From Paenibacillus glycanilyticus (lineage in GTDB: Bacteria; Bacillota; Bacilli; Paenibacillales; Paenibacillaceae), in contig NZ_BSSQ01000009.1 in assembly GCF_030161375.1 (NCBI RefSeq), positions 62,001-126,000 of the forward strand: a DNA stretch of 64,000 nt, in the 5' to 3' direction. This document shows, in pieces, positions 1 through 7,832 of this stretch. Every line of letters starts with the position of its first letter. Positions within the stretch are counted from its first letter, which is position 1. The position numbers and the translations under genes are program-made. The notes under the pieces are model-generated. The model was not told where the DNA came from. It worked only from the letters and a program-made list of their open reading frames with translations, and did no database searches.

Positions 1-49
1 GCGACCTTAAACTGACTCCCGTACGGGCCGCAAGCTCTCCGATTTTCAT
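1..49 (-). CDS. MerR-family transcriptional regulator, N-terminus only (cut by window edge)
   Basis: Reading right to left from the ATG at 47-49, the frame gives MKIGELAARTGVSLRS, the hallmark first half of a MerR winged-helix DNA-binding domain. A strong AGGAGG site lies just upstream at about 55-62. Only 16 codons are inside the window, so the effector domain and therefore the inducer are unknown. A MerR-type promoter with a long spacer and a central dyad lies at 84-115, which suggests autoregulation. The family call is firm; nothing more specific can be said. Confidence 0.8.
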   Translation of the reverse strand, partial: MKIGELAARTGVSLRS

Positions 50-83
50 CCGTATACGCCTCCTGCATGGTCGATTCGAACTG

Positions 84-115
84 ATTATATACCCTCACAT
101 TAATGTGAAGGTCAA
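84..115 (-). promoter_or_regulatory. MerR-type promoter with 22-bp operator dyad
   Basis: On the minus strand, TTGACC (110-115) and TATAAT (84-89) are separated by 20 bp, longer than the usual 17. A nearly perfect inverted repeat (91-112, one mismatched pair, centre TTAA) fills the spacer. An over-long spacer carrying a dyad is the classical architecture on which MerR regulators act by untwisting DNA. It drives the truncated merR-like gene at 1-49. Confidence 0.75.
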
Positions 116-120
116 GTAGA

Positions 121-147
121 CAAAAACCCTTCCTTAATCGGAAGGGT
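121..147 (-). terminator. Rho-independent terminator of the AraC gene
   Basis: A 7-bp GC-rich stem (127-133 with 140-146, loop TTAATC) is followed on the minus strand by a TTTTTG run at 121-126. It lies 10 bp past the stop codon of the AraC-family gene. Confidence 0.85.
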
Positions 148-156
148 GGCATGCTA

Positions 157-960
157 TTATTGCTGGCGGTAGATTTGCGGGGTTACGCCGGTTATTTTCG
201 AGAAGCTGCGATGGAACTGGCTGGCGCTAGAGAAACCCAGACTTTCGCTAATTTGCGCGATTGTCGCGTCCGAACGCTTCAGTCTGTTCATCGCTTCCGT
301 GATCCGTAATTTCAGCAAATATTGATAAGGCGTCGTTCCGGTCGCTTCGCGGAAGGACCGGATGAAATGATACCGGCTTTGCAGCGCGATCCCGGCAAGC
401 TCGTCGATATTTATCGTATCGGCATAGCAATCATGAAGATAGGCTAAAGCTCTTACCAGATGCGGATCGCAAATGCCCGGCGGCATGGATGACTTCCGGT
501 CTTCAAGCTTCAGCATGCCGCCTAAATAAGCGACTACGTCCTGCTCCACTTCTTGCACCGCAAGCGGATCGGCCAACGCCTGGCCTTGAATAAGCGCCAG
601 CATCCAACCGCGGAAACGGCCAACCATATCCTCCGCATGGAAATGCTGCCGGATATCGTGCTCCGATCCTGCCGTAAATTGCGGGTTAATAGACGCCATT
701 CCTCCCGCTCCCTGCTCGCGGACTTTCATAATAATAACGGATGACTGCTCGCCTAGATAAAAATGATGCTCCGTCCCCGGCGGCTGCAAAAGTCCGTTTC
801 CTTGCCGCAAGCCGTAGCTGCGATCTTCCTGCGTAAAATGAACGATGCCTTTGATCGGCAGCGTCACTTGCATCCAGTCATCATGCTTATGCGGGACATT
901 CCTGAAACCATGGCTGCCTTGCCATAACTCGATCCAATCCGTCTCTACCTTCATCTCCAT
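157..960 (-). CDS. AraC-family transcriptional regulator with cupin-like sensor
   Basis: 267 aa. The N-terminal half (about residues 15-90) has the cupin sensor pattern seen in AraC regulators, including HKHDDWMQ and a PPGTEHHF motif. The C-terminal 100 residues hold two helix-turn-helix motifs; the second reads IAQISESLGFSSASQFHRSF and precedes the conserved GVTPQIYR end. Such proteins bind DNA next to their targets and respond to a small ligand. The gene is divergent from the exporter gene at 1079, so that exporter is the most likely target. The ATG at 958-960 has a GGTGAG site 6 nt upstream. The ligand cannot be read from the sequence. Confidence 0.9.
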   Translation of the reverse strand: MEMKVETDWIELWQGSHGFRNVPHKHDDWMQVTLPIKGIVHFTQEDRSYGLRQGNGLLQPPGTEHHFYLGEQSSVIIMKVREQGAGGMASINPQFTAGSEHDIRQHFHAEDMVGRFRGWMLALIQGQALADPLAVQEVEQDVVAYLGGMLKLEDRKSSMPPGICDPHLVRALAYLHDCYADTINIDELAGIALQSRYHFIRSFREATGTTPYQYLLKLRITEAMNRLKRSDATIAQISESLGFSSASQFHRSFSKITGVTPQIYRQQ

Positions 961-1078
961 ATGTTCTCACCTGCCATCATTATAGCAAAAGTTGCTCGTT
1001 TTGCAGCACTTTTCGCTGATGACCGCTCCCCGCTCCCCCCATTATACTGAAGCAAATGATAAAGGGGGCTTTCGTTCC
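961..1078. promoter_or_regulatory. Divergent promoter region between araC-like regulator and exporter, with quasi-palindrome
   Basis: The minus strand carries a TATAAT at 979-984 for the regulator, without a convincing -35. On the plus strand TATACT at 1044-1049 could serve the exporter. An imperfect inverted repeat (AGCAAAAGTTGC at 984-995 against 1003-1017) lies between them and could be the regulator's operator. The promoters are only moderately convincing. Confidence 0.4.
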
Positions 1079-2296
1079 ATGAATTCTACCGCAGCTCTAC
1101 AGGTTCAGCGCAATTCTGCGATTTGGATGCTGTTTGGCGTCAGCTTCGCGCATTTGCTTAATGATGCGATGCAGACTGCCGTACCGTCCGCTTTTCCGTT
1201 GTTTCAATCCGAAATGCATCTGAGCTTCACCAAAATCGGTTGGGTTGCCTTTATGCTCAACATTACCGCATCCCTGCTCCAGCCGTTTATCGGGTATGTC
1301 TCGGATAAAAAGCCCATGCCGTTCCTGCTTCCGCTTGGCATGGTCTTCTCGCTCGCCGGCGTATTCGGCTTTGCTTATGCGGACAACTTCTGGATGCTGC
1401 TTGTGTCGGCCGCTTTGATTGGGGTAGGCTCATCCGTCCTACATCCGGAATCTTCCCGGGTAGCGCGGATGGCCGCTTCCGGAAGCAAAGGCATGGCCCA
1501 ATCTATCTTTCAGGTTGGCGGCAATACCGGACAGGCGCTGGCACCTCTGCTTGTTGCTTTTCTGCTGATGCCGCAAGGCCAGCGGGGCTTCTTGTGGTTT
1601 ACGATTTTTGCCGTAATCGGAATCGCGTTGCAGCTCGTCATTAGCCGCTGGTATGCGGGTCAGCTCGTTACTGCCGCCTCAGTCAAAAAAGCCGCTAACC
1701 GGTTGCTGGACCAGCAATCAGCTCATTCCACCTGGTTTGTGGCAGGAACGATGGGACTGTTAATCATCCTATTGTTCTCCAAGTTTGTTTACATTGCAGG
1801 CATGACCGGTTACTACTCGTTCTATTTCATTGATCATTACGGGTTGTCGTTCTCTCGCGCCCAAATCTGCTTGTTCGCTTTGCAATTCGCCGGCATGGTA
1901 GGCACTTTGCTTGGAGGGCCGCTTGCAGACAAATTCGGCCGCAAGACGATGATCTGGATTTCCATCGCCGGAACCGCGCCGTTCTCGCTGCTGCTGCCAT
2001 ATGTGAATCCGGGCGTCGCCCTCGCCTTGTGTTGCGCGATTGGTCTCATTCTGATGTCCGGCTTCTCGGTCATCATCGTGTATGCCCAGGAGCTTATGCC
2101 ACGGCATATCGGCACCGTATCCGGTTTGTTCTTCGGCCTCGCCTTTGGCATGGGCGGCCTTGGCTCCGTTCTGCTCGGCTGGCTGACCGACGTGAAGGAC
2201 GTCGCATTTACGATCGAGCTTTGCTCCTTCCTCCCGCTGCTTGGTCTATGCGCATTCCTGCTGCCGAAGGATTCGAAGCTGATGGGGAAAGCGTAG
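1079..2296 (+). CDS. fsr: MFS exporter of the fosmidomycin-resistance (Fsr) type
   Basis: 405 aa, about 12 membrane segments. Residue stretches match the E. coli Fsr family closely: HLLNDAMQ near the N-terminus, a HPESSRVARMA block followed by AQSIFQVGGNTGQ, and YAQELMPRHIGTVSGLFFG with GMGGLGS near the C-terminus. Fsr proteins export fosmidomycin using the proton gradient; the real substrate here may differ. The ATG at 1079 is preferred because GGGGG (1064-1068) lies 10 nt upstream; the open frame extends further 5' but without a ribosome site. The divergent AraC regulator probably controls it. Confidence 0.88.
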   Translation: MNSTAALQVQRNSAIWMLFGVSFAHLLNDAMQTAVPSAFPLFQSEMHLSFTKIGWVAFMLNITASLLQPFIGYVSDKKPMPFLLPLGMVFSLAGVFGFAYADNFWMLLVSAALIGVGSSVLHPESSRVARMAASGSKGMAQSIFQVGGNTGQALAPLLVAFLLMPQGQRGFLWFTIFAVIGIALQLVISRWYAGQLVTAASVKKAANRLLDQQSAHSTWFVAGTMGLLIILLFSKFVYIAGMTGYYSFYFIDHYGLSFSRAQICLFALQFAGMVGTLLGGPLADKFGRKTMIWISIAGTAPFSLLLPYVNPGVALALCCAIGLILMSGFSVIIVYAQELMPRHIGTVSGLFFGLAFGMGGLGSVLLGWLTDVKDVAFTIELCSFLPLLGLCAFLLPKDSKLMGKA

Positions 2297-2318
2297 GGCA
2301 AGCGTTAAGAGTTCCTCG

Positions 2319-2353
2319 GGGGGATTAAGGTCCCTGAGGGACCTTAATTCCCC
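2319..2353 (+). terminator. Long hairpin downstream of fsr
   Basis: A perfect 10-bp stem (2325-2334 with 2338-2347, 3-nt loop) extends outward through AT, GT and GC pairs to 2319/2353. No U-run follows, so it may terminate inefficiently or mainly stabilise the 3' end. Confidence 0.55.
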
Positions 2354-2475
2354 GCACACAGCCGACTTCATGTTCCCCATAAGAAAAATGTGGAAAATTA
2401 ATTCAAAAGGTTATCCGCCACCCTGTTACGAATTATTGATGAGCGAATCTCGTTACATCTGGAGGATACGACATC

Positions 2476-3087
2476 ATGGGAACTAAATTCGGAAACCTGC
2501 ACGTAAAAACAACTAATCAAGCTGAGGTCATTGCCGCTCTGAAAGGACTTTCCGGCGCGAACAAGCCAACTGCCTCAGCTGACGGAAAAGCCAAAGCAAA
2601 TCTTCACTTGGAAGATTTACTACAAAATATTTTCCACGTTGGTAGTCTCCAATCCGATTGGGTCAGCGTTCTCAATGACTTGTTTGGCTGGGGCGTGGTA
2701 GAACAAGTTGGCGAAGCATTATCGCGCCATATCGCCTCGCCTGTCTTGACCTGTTCTTATTTCGATGAGGATTTATTCGAGATTAATCTCTATTACAATG
2801 GCGAATGCCTGACAGGGCATCTGTGGAGTTCGCCGGAGGTAATCGAAGATTATGAGCTGGAGCCTAAAAAAGCCGATATCGCGATCCTGTCAGCGCATTT
2901 GGGACTTAACCATACCGAGCAGCTTATGCAAGCCCTGGAACTGGAGAATCCGGAAGAAGCCGTTCAAGCTCTGGAATCCACCCTGCAGCTGCCTCTATGG
3001 ATTCACTCCGAATGGTTCTATGATCTAGACGATGAAGATGACAAAGCGTTCATTAGCAACTACATCAAATATGACTTCAATCTTTAA
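2476..3087 (+). CDS. Hypothetical acidic cytoplasmic protein
   Basis: 203 aa, no signal peptide and no membrane segment. The protein is rich in Asp, Glu and Leu, and the C-terminal half contains paired helices (EQLMQALELENPEEAVQALE) ending in an acidic DDEDDK stretch. A CTGGAGG site 9 nt before the ATG supports translation. I do not recognise the family. The neighbours (fsr upstream beyond a hairpin, SRPBCC gene downstream) give no functional clue. Confidence 0.7.
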   Translation: MGTKFGNLHVKTTNQAEVIAALKGLSGANKPTASADGKAKANLHLEDLLQNIFHVGSLQSDWVSVLNDLFGWGVVEQVGEALSRHIASPVLTCSYFDEDLFEINLYYNGECLTGHLWSSPEVIEDYELEPKKADIAILSAHLGLNHTEQLMQALELENPEEAVQALESTLQLPLWIHSEWFYDLDDEDDKAFISNYIKYDFNL

Positions 3088-3185
3088 AAAATAGGTTTGT
3101 TCAAATTGAATAACTGGAAGGGTTTTACCAAAAACTGCCGAATACTACATATTAAAAGCAGGAACCACTCGAGGAGGAGACTTAG

Positions 3186-3626
3186 ATGGCCACCAGCACA
3201 TCTCGCATATTTATTAATGCACCCGCGGAACGAGTGTGGGATACGGTGTCAAAACCAGAGCAAGTTAAGCAGTGGCAGTACGGCAGTGATCTTATTACCA
3301 ATTGGCAGATCGGCAGTGAGATTCGGTTCCGCAGTGAGTGGGAGGGCAATATTTATGAACAGTGGGGAACGGTATTGGAATATTCACCCTGCCAGTCTCT
3401 CAGTTACTCTCTCTTCGCCCCGCGGCCAGGCCTAGAGGACAAGCCCGACAATTACTTCAAGATGAGTTATACCTTGGTTAATGAAAAGGAAGGCACTTTG
3501 CTCACCATCGAACAGAGCGACAATCGACCGGGTACTGACAATGATAACAGCGAAAGCTCGGAAGAAGGGGAGGACGGTCAATCCGTACTTTCGGTGCTTA
3601 AGCGATTAGCAGAATCCGCGAATTGA
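3186..3626 (+). CDS. SRPBCC/AHSA1-like (START-fold) domain protein
   Basis: 146 aa. The opening SRIFINAPAERVWDTVSKPEQVKQW is the standard first strand-helix of the SRPBCC superfamily (AHSA1 branch), followed by WQIGSEIRFR and a GTVLEYSP strand. These proteins fold around a hydrophobic cavity; ligands vary and cannot be inferred. A very strong GAGGAGGAG site precedes the ATG. The last 30 residues are acidic and Ser-rich. The gene appears monocistronic and ends at the hairpin at 3645-3683. Confidence 0.8.
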   Translation: MATSTSRIFINAPAERVWDTVSKPEQVKQWQYGSDLITNWQIGSEIRFRSEWEGNIYEQWGTVLEYSPCQSLSYSLFAPRPGLEDKPDNYFKMSYTLVNEKEGTLLTIEQSDNRPGTDNDNSESSEEGEDGQSVLSVLKRLAESAN

Positions 3627-3644
3627 TGAAGGAACTTTACTTCT

Positions 3645-3683
3645 AAAAGCTGCATCAGATCCTCCGAATCTGATGCAGCTTTT
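3645..3683. terminator. Bidirectional terminator
   Basis: A perfect 16-bp stem (3645-3660 with 3668-3683, loop CCTCCGA), with A-run on one side and T-run on the other. It serves the SRPBCC gene from the left and the GNAT gene from the right. Confidence 0.9.
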
Positions 3684-3705
3684 ATTGTCGAGCTATTGTT
3701 CTGCT

Positions 3706-4167
3706 TTAGCTTAAGAACTTACCGAGACAAATACACTCTTCCCGGTTTATATATTTACCATAATTGTCTATACGGCTGTATCCTTTATTTTCATAAAACG
3801 AAACCGCTTTCTGATTCACTGCACGTGTTTCTAGCCATATTTGAGAGTAGCCGAAATTCATCGACTGTTCCTCTAGATAGGACAAAATAGCAGAGCCAAC
3901 TCCATTAGCTTTCGATTTGGCATACATTCTTTTTAATTCTGCTATATTGGAGTCGATTGGACGAATCGCTCCGCAACCAATAGGCTCTCCTTGTTGATTG
4001 CGTGCAAGAACAAATAACGAACGGGGAACAGTAACATCCGATATGTCGAAAGAATTCTTTCCACTATCACCCGTTATGGACTGCAAGGTATCTGATAATA
4101 ACTCTATTAGCTCTTTAGCATCGCGTGAATTCGGGTCCTCTGCCTGGACAATAACATCACTCTGCAC
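3706..4167 (-). CDS. GNAT-family N-acetyltransferase
   Basis: 153 aa from a GTG start at 4165-4167, chosen because GAAGGAG lies 8 nt upstream; the frame stays open further 5' into the neighbour but without a ribosome site. The acyl-CoA-binding motif A region reads ELKRMYAKSKANGVGSAIL, and the C-terminal half has the typical LETRAVNQKAVSFYENKGY segment. It transfers an acetyl group to an unknown amine. It lies 28 bp downstream of the YCII gene and is probably co-transcribed with it. Confidence 0.85.
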   Translation of the reverse strand: MQSDVIVQAEDPNSRDAKELIELLSDTLQSITGDSGKNSFDISDVTVPRSLFVLARNQQGEPIGCGAIRPIDSNIAELKRMYAKSKANGVGSAILSYLEEQSMNFGYSQIWLETRAVNQKAVSFYENKGYSRIDNYGKYINREECICLGKFLS

Positions 4168-4195
4168 CCTCTTCACTCCTTCTCTCCATTTGATT

Positions 4196-4570
4196 CTAAT
4201 CTCCCGATTCAAAGTAATGGATCGGCCGAATCTCAATCCCCCATCCAAACTGCTCGCCCGATGCCACTTGTACAGTTGGATGCAAAGAAGCAATTCGGAT
4301 TGCTTCTTCCATATCCCGTGCTTCTATTAGAAAAGCACTACCGATCATCTCCTTCGTTTCGATAAAAGGACCGTCCATAACTTTCACTTTCCCATTTGCC
4401 TGCCGCAAGCATTTCGTTTCGGATGAGAGACCGGCGTCGATTATCACTTGGCCGCTCTTGTAGAAATTGTCTAGGTGAGGCGTACATTCGCTCATAATAG
4501 CATCAATCTCATCTTTGGGGCGGGCATCCATTTTAGCTGACTCCAAATAACCCAAGCATAGAAATTTCAT
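4196..4570 (-). CDS. YCII/DGPF-domain protein
   Basis: 124 aa with the family signature DGPF (about residues 67-70) and a following ETKEMIGSAFLIEA strand-helix. YCII-related proteins are small alpha/beta-barrel dimers often found near sigma factors; no enzymatic role is established for most of them. GGAGAAATGAT precedes the ATG. It is first in a two-gene minus-strand unit with the acetyltransferase gene. Confidence 0.85.
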   Translation of the reverse strand: MKFLCLGYLESAKMDARPKDEIDAIMSECTPHLDNFYKSGQVIIDAGLSSETKCLRQANGKVKVMDGPFIETKEMIGSAFLIEARDMEEAIRIASLHPTVQVASGEQFGWGIEIRPIHYFESGD

Positions 4571-4666
4571 ATCATTTCTCCTTTAACGTGAGTTTGAAGC
4601 ATTCATTCCAGCCTCTATTTAATCGACGAACGGCAAACAAATTAATCGACATACCTTAGAAAATAT

Positions 4667-4945
4667 TTAAGGTCCGGTACCGCTTGATTTAATATACCAT
4701 CCGATGGCGTTTTTTTTGACCCATATAGACGATAGCTCGATTGATGGAACCGCATAATAGCCATACATGGGCCCCTTTTGGACAGGCGACAATAAGTGAG
4801 CGGGATTCGTGAAAAGCAAATGTCTTCTTATCGCTAGCTCTGGCGACACTGCAGGGCAAAATAAGAGGTATATGGCGGCAAGCGATAAAAAACCATATAC
4901 AAGTATTTTCTGCGGTTTATTCAACTGCCATCTTATCATTATCAA
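4667..4945 (-). CDS. Small membrane protein, hypothetical
   Basis: 92 aa with one hydrophobic helix (about residues 13-32, ILVYGFLSLAAIYLLFC) and a hydrophilic tail with several aromatic residues. The TTG at 4943-4945 is favoured because GGAG is exactly 7 nt upstream; an ATG two codons later is the alternative. No family recognised. Codon use and the ribosome site suggest a real gene, but support is modest. Confidence 0.55.
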   Translation of the reverse strand: MIMIRWQLNKPQKILVYGFLSLAAIYLLFCPAVSPELAIRRHLLFTNPAHLLSPVQKGPMYGYYAVPSIELSSIWVKKNAIGWYIKSSGTGP

Positions 4946-5062
4946 CCACCGACTCCTTTTACAAAATCACCCTAAAGATATTCGCCTAAATATTGTAAGT
5001 ATCCTTCCTATCGCTTAATTGCAAAATCAACAACGAAGCATAACAAAGCCTAAAAACAATAA

Positions 5063-5088
5063 AGAGGAGCAGCCTAAGCCGCCCCTCT
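5063..5088 (-). terminator. Terminator of the L,D-transpeptidase gene
   Basis: On the minus strand an 11-bp stem with two GU pairs and loop TTAG is followed by a T-rich tract. It lies 10 bp downstream of the stop codon at 5098. Confidence 0.8.
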
Positions 5089-5097
5089 CCGTCACTC

Positions 5098-6120
5098 TTA
5101 TTTATGGATCGTAACCTTTGTCCCCGTCGGTACCGTGCCGTACAGCCATTCTACATCCTCGTTCATCATTCGGATGCAGCCGGCGCTTGCTTTCGTTCCG
5201 ATCGAGGAAGGAGCATTTGTGCCGTGAATGCCGTATTTGGTCCCTTGGGTGTTCGGAACGCTTAGGCCAAGCCAACGGCTGCCAAGCGGATTCTTCGGAT
5301 CGCCGCCCGGAATGCCTTTGGCGGAATACCAGGGATTCTCGATTTTCGTAATAATCTCGAAGCTGCCGGTTGGCGTTAGTCCGGCTGTTTTGCCGCTTGC
5401 GATATTAAACGTCTTCTTGACCGTTGTACCGGACTTCACATACAGCTTGTTCTTCGTAATGTCGATATCGATAGACAGCTTGGCTGGCACCGCGGTTGCT
5501 GTTGTCGCTGTCGCCATCTTCACCATGTAATACGGGTTGGGGATTTGCAGCTCTTGCCCCGCCTGAATCCGGCTCAAGTCCGTGCCTAGTCCATTCGCCT
5601 CGGCAATTGCCTGTTGATAATCCTGCGATTTGTAATAACGGACGGACAAGCTGTATAAGGTATCCCCTTTAACTACCGTATGTTTGCCTTCACCCGAGCG
5701 AAGCGGAACGCGAAGCGCCATCCCAATCTTCAGCTCCGTATTCGGATCCTCGATCCCGTTGTAAGCCATCAAGGCATTCATATAATTATTGCGGTTAAAG
5801 TACTGTTTCGTAATGGAATAAAGCGTGTCCCCGGGCTCAACCGTATAGTATTCCAGAACGAGAGGATTTTTCAAAGACAGGACCACCCCCGCCTTTAAAC
5901 CTGCTGTTGGATCAAGACCGTTTGCCTTAGCGACCTGCTCGTAATTGCCGGTCAAATAATATTTCTTCGAGATGCCAAACAACGTATCCCCCGGCTGGAC
6001 GGTATAAGGAACGTTAATGGTAAAACCCGTGTTCGACTGTGCGTGAGATCCCCCCGGATAACTCACCAAAGCCATCATCACCATAATCATACAAAAGACC
6101 CACTTGGACTGCCTACTCAA
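5098..6120 (-). CDS. Secreted L,D-transpeptidase with three LysM domains
   Basis: 340 aa. A signal peptide (residues 1-27, cleavage near SHA-QS) is followed by three LysM repeats, each starting PGDTL or KGDTL (about 36-82, 88-135, 146-192), and a C-terminal YkuD domain. The catalytic motif is visible as GIHGTN followed by ASAGCIRM, with His and the nucleophilic Cys. LysM domains bind peptidoglycan, and YkuD enzymes make 3-3 cross-links or anchor proteins outside the membrane. The TTG at 6118-6120 has AAGGTG 9 nt upstream. The gene stands alone with its own terminator. In sporulating relatives such enzymes can act in spore or vegetative wall; the sequence does not decide. Confidence 0.93.
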   Translation of the reverse strand: MSRQSKWVFCMIMVMMALVSYPGGSHAQSNTGFTINVPYTVQPGDTLFGISKKYYLTGNYEQVAKANGLDPTAGLKAGVVLSLKNPLVLEYYTVEPGDTLYSITKQYFNRNNYMNALMAYNGIEDPNTELKIGMALRVPLRSGEGKHTVVKGDTLYSLSVRYYKSQDYQQAIAEANGLGTDLSRIQAGQELQIPNPYYMVKMATATTATAVPAKLSIDIDITKNKLYVKSGTTVKKTFNIASGKTAGLTPTGSFEIITKIENPWYSAKGIPGGDPKNPLGSRWLGLSVPNTQGTKYGIHGTNAPSSIGTKASAGCIRMMNEDVEWLYGTVPTGTKVTIHK

Positions 6121-6246
6121 CGATGATCACACCTTCTGATGGAATAATAGCGGCTCATCAGATTCGCTGACCTTCGTCATAATTCCTTCTTATTCGGCAC
6201 GAACAGACCATAAATGAATCTAACGTAGGAAATAGACGCAACAAGA

Positions 6247-6262
6247 ACCCGCGCAAGCGGGT
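6247..6262 (-). terminator. Possible terminator of the BABC-D germinant-receptor operon
   Basis: A short 6-bp GC stem (6247-6252 with 6257-6262, loop TTGC on the minus strand) is followed by TCTTGTTG, a weak U-tract. It lies 77 bp past the last gene of the operon. Confidence 0.45.
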
Positions 6263-6339
6263 CCTACCAGAACTACTCTTACCCTAAATACCTAACCGCA
6301 ACCGATCTAAAAGCCCTAAATAAACCACTGTGACAATTG

Positions 6340-6597
6340 TTACTCAAAACTCCATCCGATCATTCCCTGTAGCAATTGCCTCAACGGCTCGAGCCCAAAG
6401 TTAACAATCGTAACGCTCGTCCAGAAGGACGCAGCCGACCAATCTACCGCAAGCCCTACCGCGATAAATGTACTCCAAGTCAAAAGTCCGATGTATACGG
6501 CAAGATCCATCCGCCAACCTTTGCCAGCAAGCGGTTTCCCTCCTACAATCAGCAGGACAACGTAAGCCAGCAAAATAAGTATCACGATGTAGCGCAT
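6340..6597 (-). CDS. Two-helix membrane protein, candidate D subunit of germinant receptor
   Basis: 85 aa with two hydrophobic helices (about 3-20 and 33-50) and an amphipathic tail. It starts 2 bp after the gerC stop, and its GGAGAAG ribosome site lies inside the end of gerC, so it is translationally linked to the receptor operon. Some GerA-type operons in Bacillus carry a fourth small gene encoding a two-TM D protein that modulates germination; size, topology and position fit that class. Assignment rests on context, not on a sequence motif. Confidence 0.65.
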   Translation of the reverse strand: MRYIVILILLAYVVLLIVGGKPLAGKGWRMDLAVYIGLLTWSTFIAVGLAVDWSAASFWTSVTIVNFGLEPLRQLLQGMIGWSFE

Positions 6598-6599
6598 GC

Positions 6600-7832
6600 T
6601 TACTTCTCCTTCTTATCCAGCAGGTATTGGAACGATTTGTTGCTTAATCCCATCCGGGCCATGCGGAATTTGACTTTCGCCTCTAGCGGCGACTTCGCGA
6701 ACACCTCGTCCCAACTGTTGCTCCACTCTTTCCACTGCTTCGGGTATTTGCGATGCGTTTTCTCCGCCGCTCCGAACAAATCGACTTGAAGCTCCTGCCC
6801 TTTCTTCCATGCTTCCTGCATCATGGCGATAATCTGTACTTCTCCCTCTTTCTCAAGCGACTGAATCACGCCGGGTTTAAATAAATCCTGCGCGCAATTC
6901 GACTCCATTAATGTACCGGTTACATCAACATCAGCCTTGAAGCTGAGCTGCCCGCCTTGAAGTTTGGGTATGATCTTAGTCTTCGACTTCAAAATCTGCA
7001 CCGTATCGAAGCCCTTTTTCCCTTCCTGATCCTCGCATGGAACTACAACAAAGGATTGCTGCACGCTATCCCGCAAATAAGCGGCACCAAGAGATTCCTT
7101 CCTGCTCATCCAGCCAATCATTTGGTCATTCTTCAGAATAGCGAGGCGCCCTAGCTTCAGCTTCGACGGAATAGAAGTGCTACTAAACGAATCCAAAGAA
7201 GAGGTATCCTCTGATCCAGATACAAAAATTTCGGGCACCACCGCGCTTTTCGCGTCTCCCGTAATTTCCATCGCCAGCTGGTAGACCGGTACATTGGGCA
7301 AAATGGACGTATTTTTCATTTCGGATAAAATAATTTCTTTCATCCCCGCGCCGGAAATCGCCTGCAGCTGCATGAACTGCTCCAGCACCCGCCTTGAGGT
7401 TCCGGGAGTGGCCAGCACGCTTACGGTTTCACGGGACCCCGAATTGCGGAAGTACACGTCAATAAGCTCGTTTACCCCTTTCCGCATTGCTTTTTCCCCT
7501 ATCACAACGACGCGGTTATGGGCAAAAAACAGCTTGCGCGGGCTTTCGGAAAAGCTGTGCATAATAGCATCGCGAATTGTCTTGCCCTTTGTGGAGTACA
7601 CAATAATTGGCGACTTCGGACCGGTACCTCCCGATCCGCCCGTAACCGAGGAGATCGCGGCAGGTATAACGACTTGGTAGGACACAATCCAGTTCTCGCC
7701 ATCCCAGTCGATACCCGTTGCGGACGTTATGGCTATCTCGTTCAACTCAATTCGGTTCCAGCATCCGGTTGTTACTAGCGCGGCAAACAGCAGTACTACC
7801 ACGCTCAGAAAAGATTTTATTCGGATCCTCAT
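6600..7832 (-). CDS. Germinant receptor C subunit, GerAC-type lipoprotein
   Basis: 410 aa. The signal ends in a lipobox (VTTGC, Cys about 24) followed by WNRIELNE, the classical GerAC start. Further GerAC landmarks are an ATGIDWD segment and a FFAHNRVVVIGEKA block around residue 100. C subunits sit lipid-anchored on the outer face of the inner spore membrane and assemble with A and B into a nutrient receptor. The ATG overlaps the stop of the upstream gerB by ATGA. The ligand cannot be deduced. Confidence 0.93.
   Translation of the reverse strand: MRIRIKSFLSVVVLLFAALVTTGCWNRIELNEIAITSATGIDWDGENWIVSYQVVIPAAISSVTGGSGGTGPKSPIIVYSTKGKTIRDAIMHSFSESPRKLFFAHNRVVVIGEKAMRKGVNELIDVYFRNSGSRETVSVLATPGTSRRVLEQFMQLQAISGAGMKEIILSEMKNTSILPNVPVYQLAMEITGDAKSAVVPEIFVSGSEDTSSLDSFSSTSIPSKLKLGRLAILKNDQMIGWMSRKESLGAAYLRDSVQQSFVVVPCEDQEGKKGFDTVQILKSKTKIIPKLQGGQLSFKADVDVTGTLMESNCAQDLFKPGVIQSLEKEGEVQIIAMMQEAWKKGQELQVDLFGAAEKTHRKYPKQWKEWSNSWDEVFAKSPLEAKVKFRMARMGLSNKSFQYLLDKKEK

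Noticed and set aside
3097..3435. Open frame overlapping the start of the SRPBCC gene in another frame
   Set aside because: It lacks a ribosome site and a recognisable sequence, and the overlapping frame has a clear SRPBCC domain.
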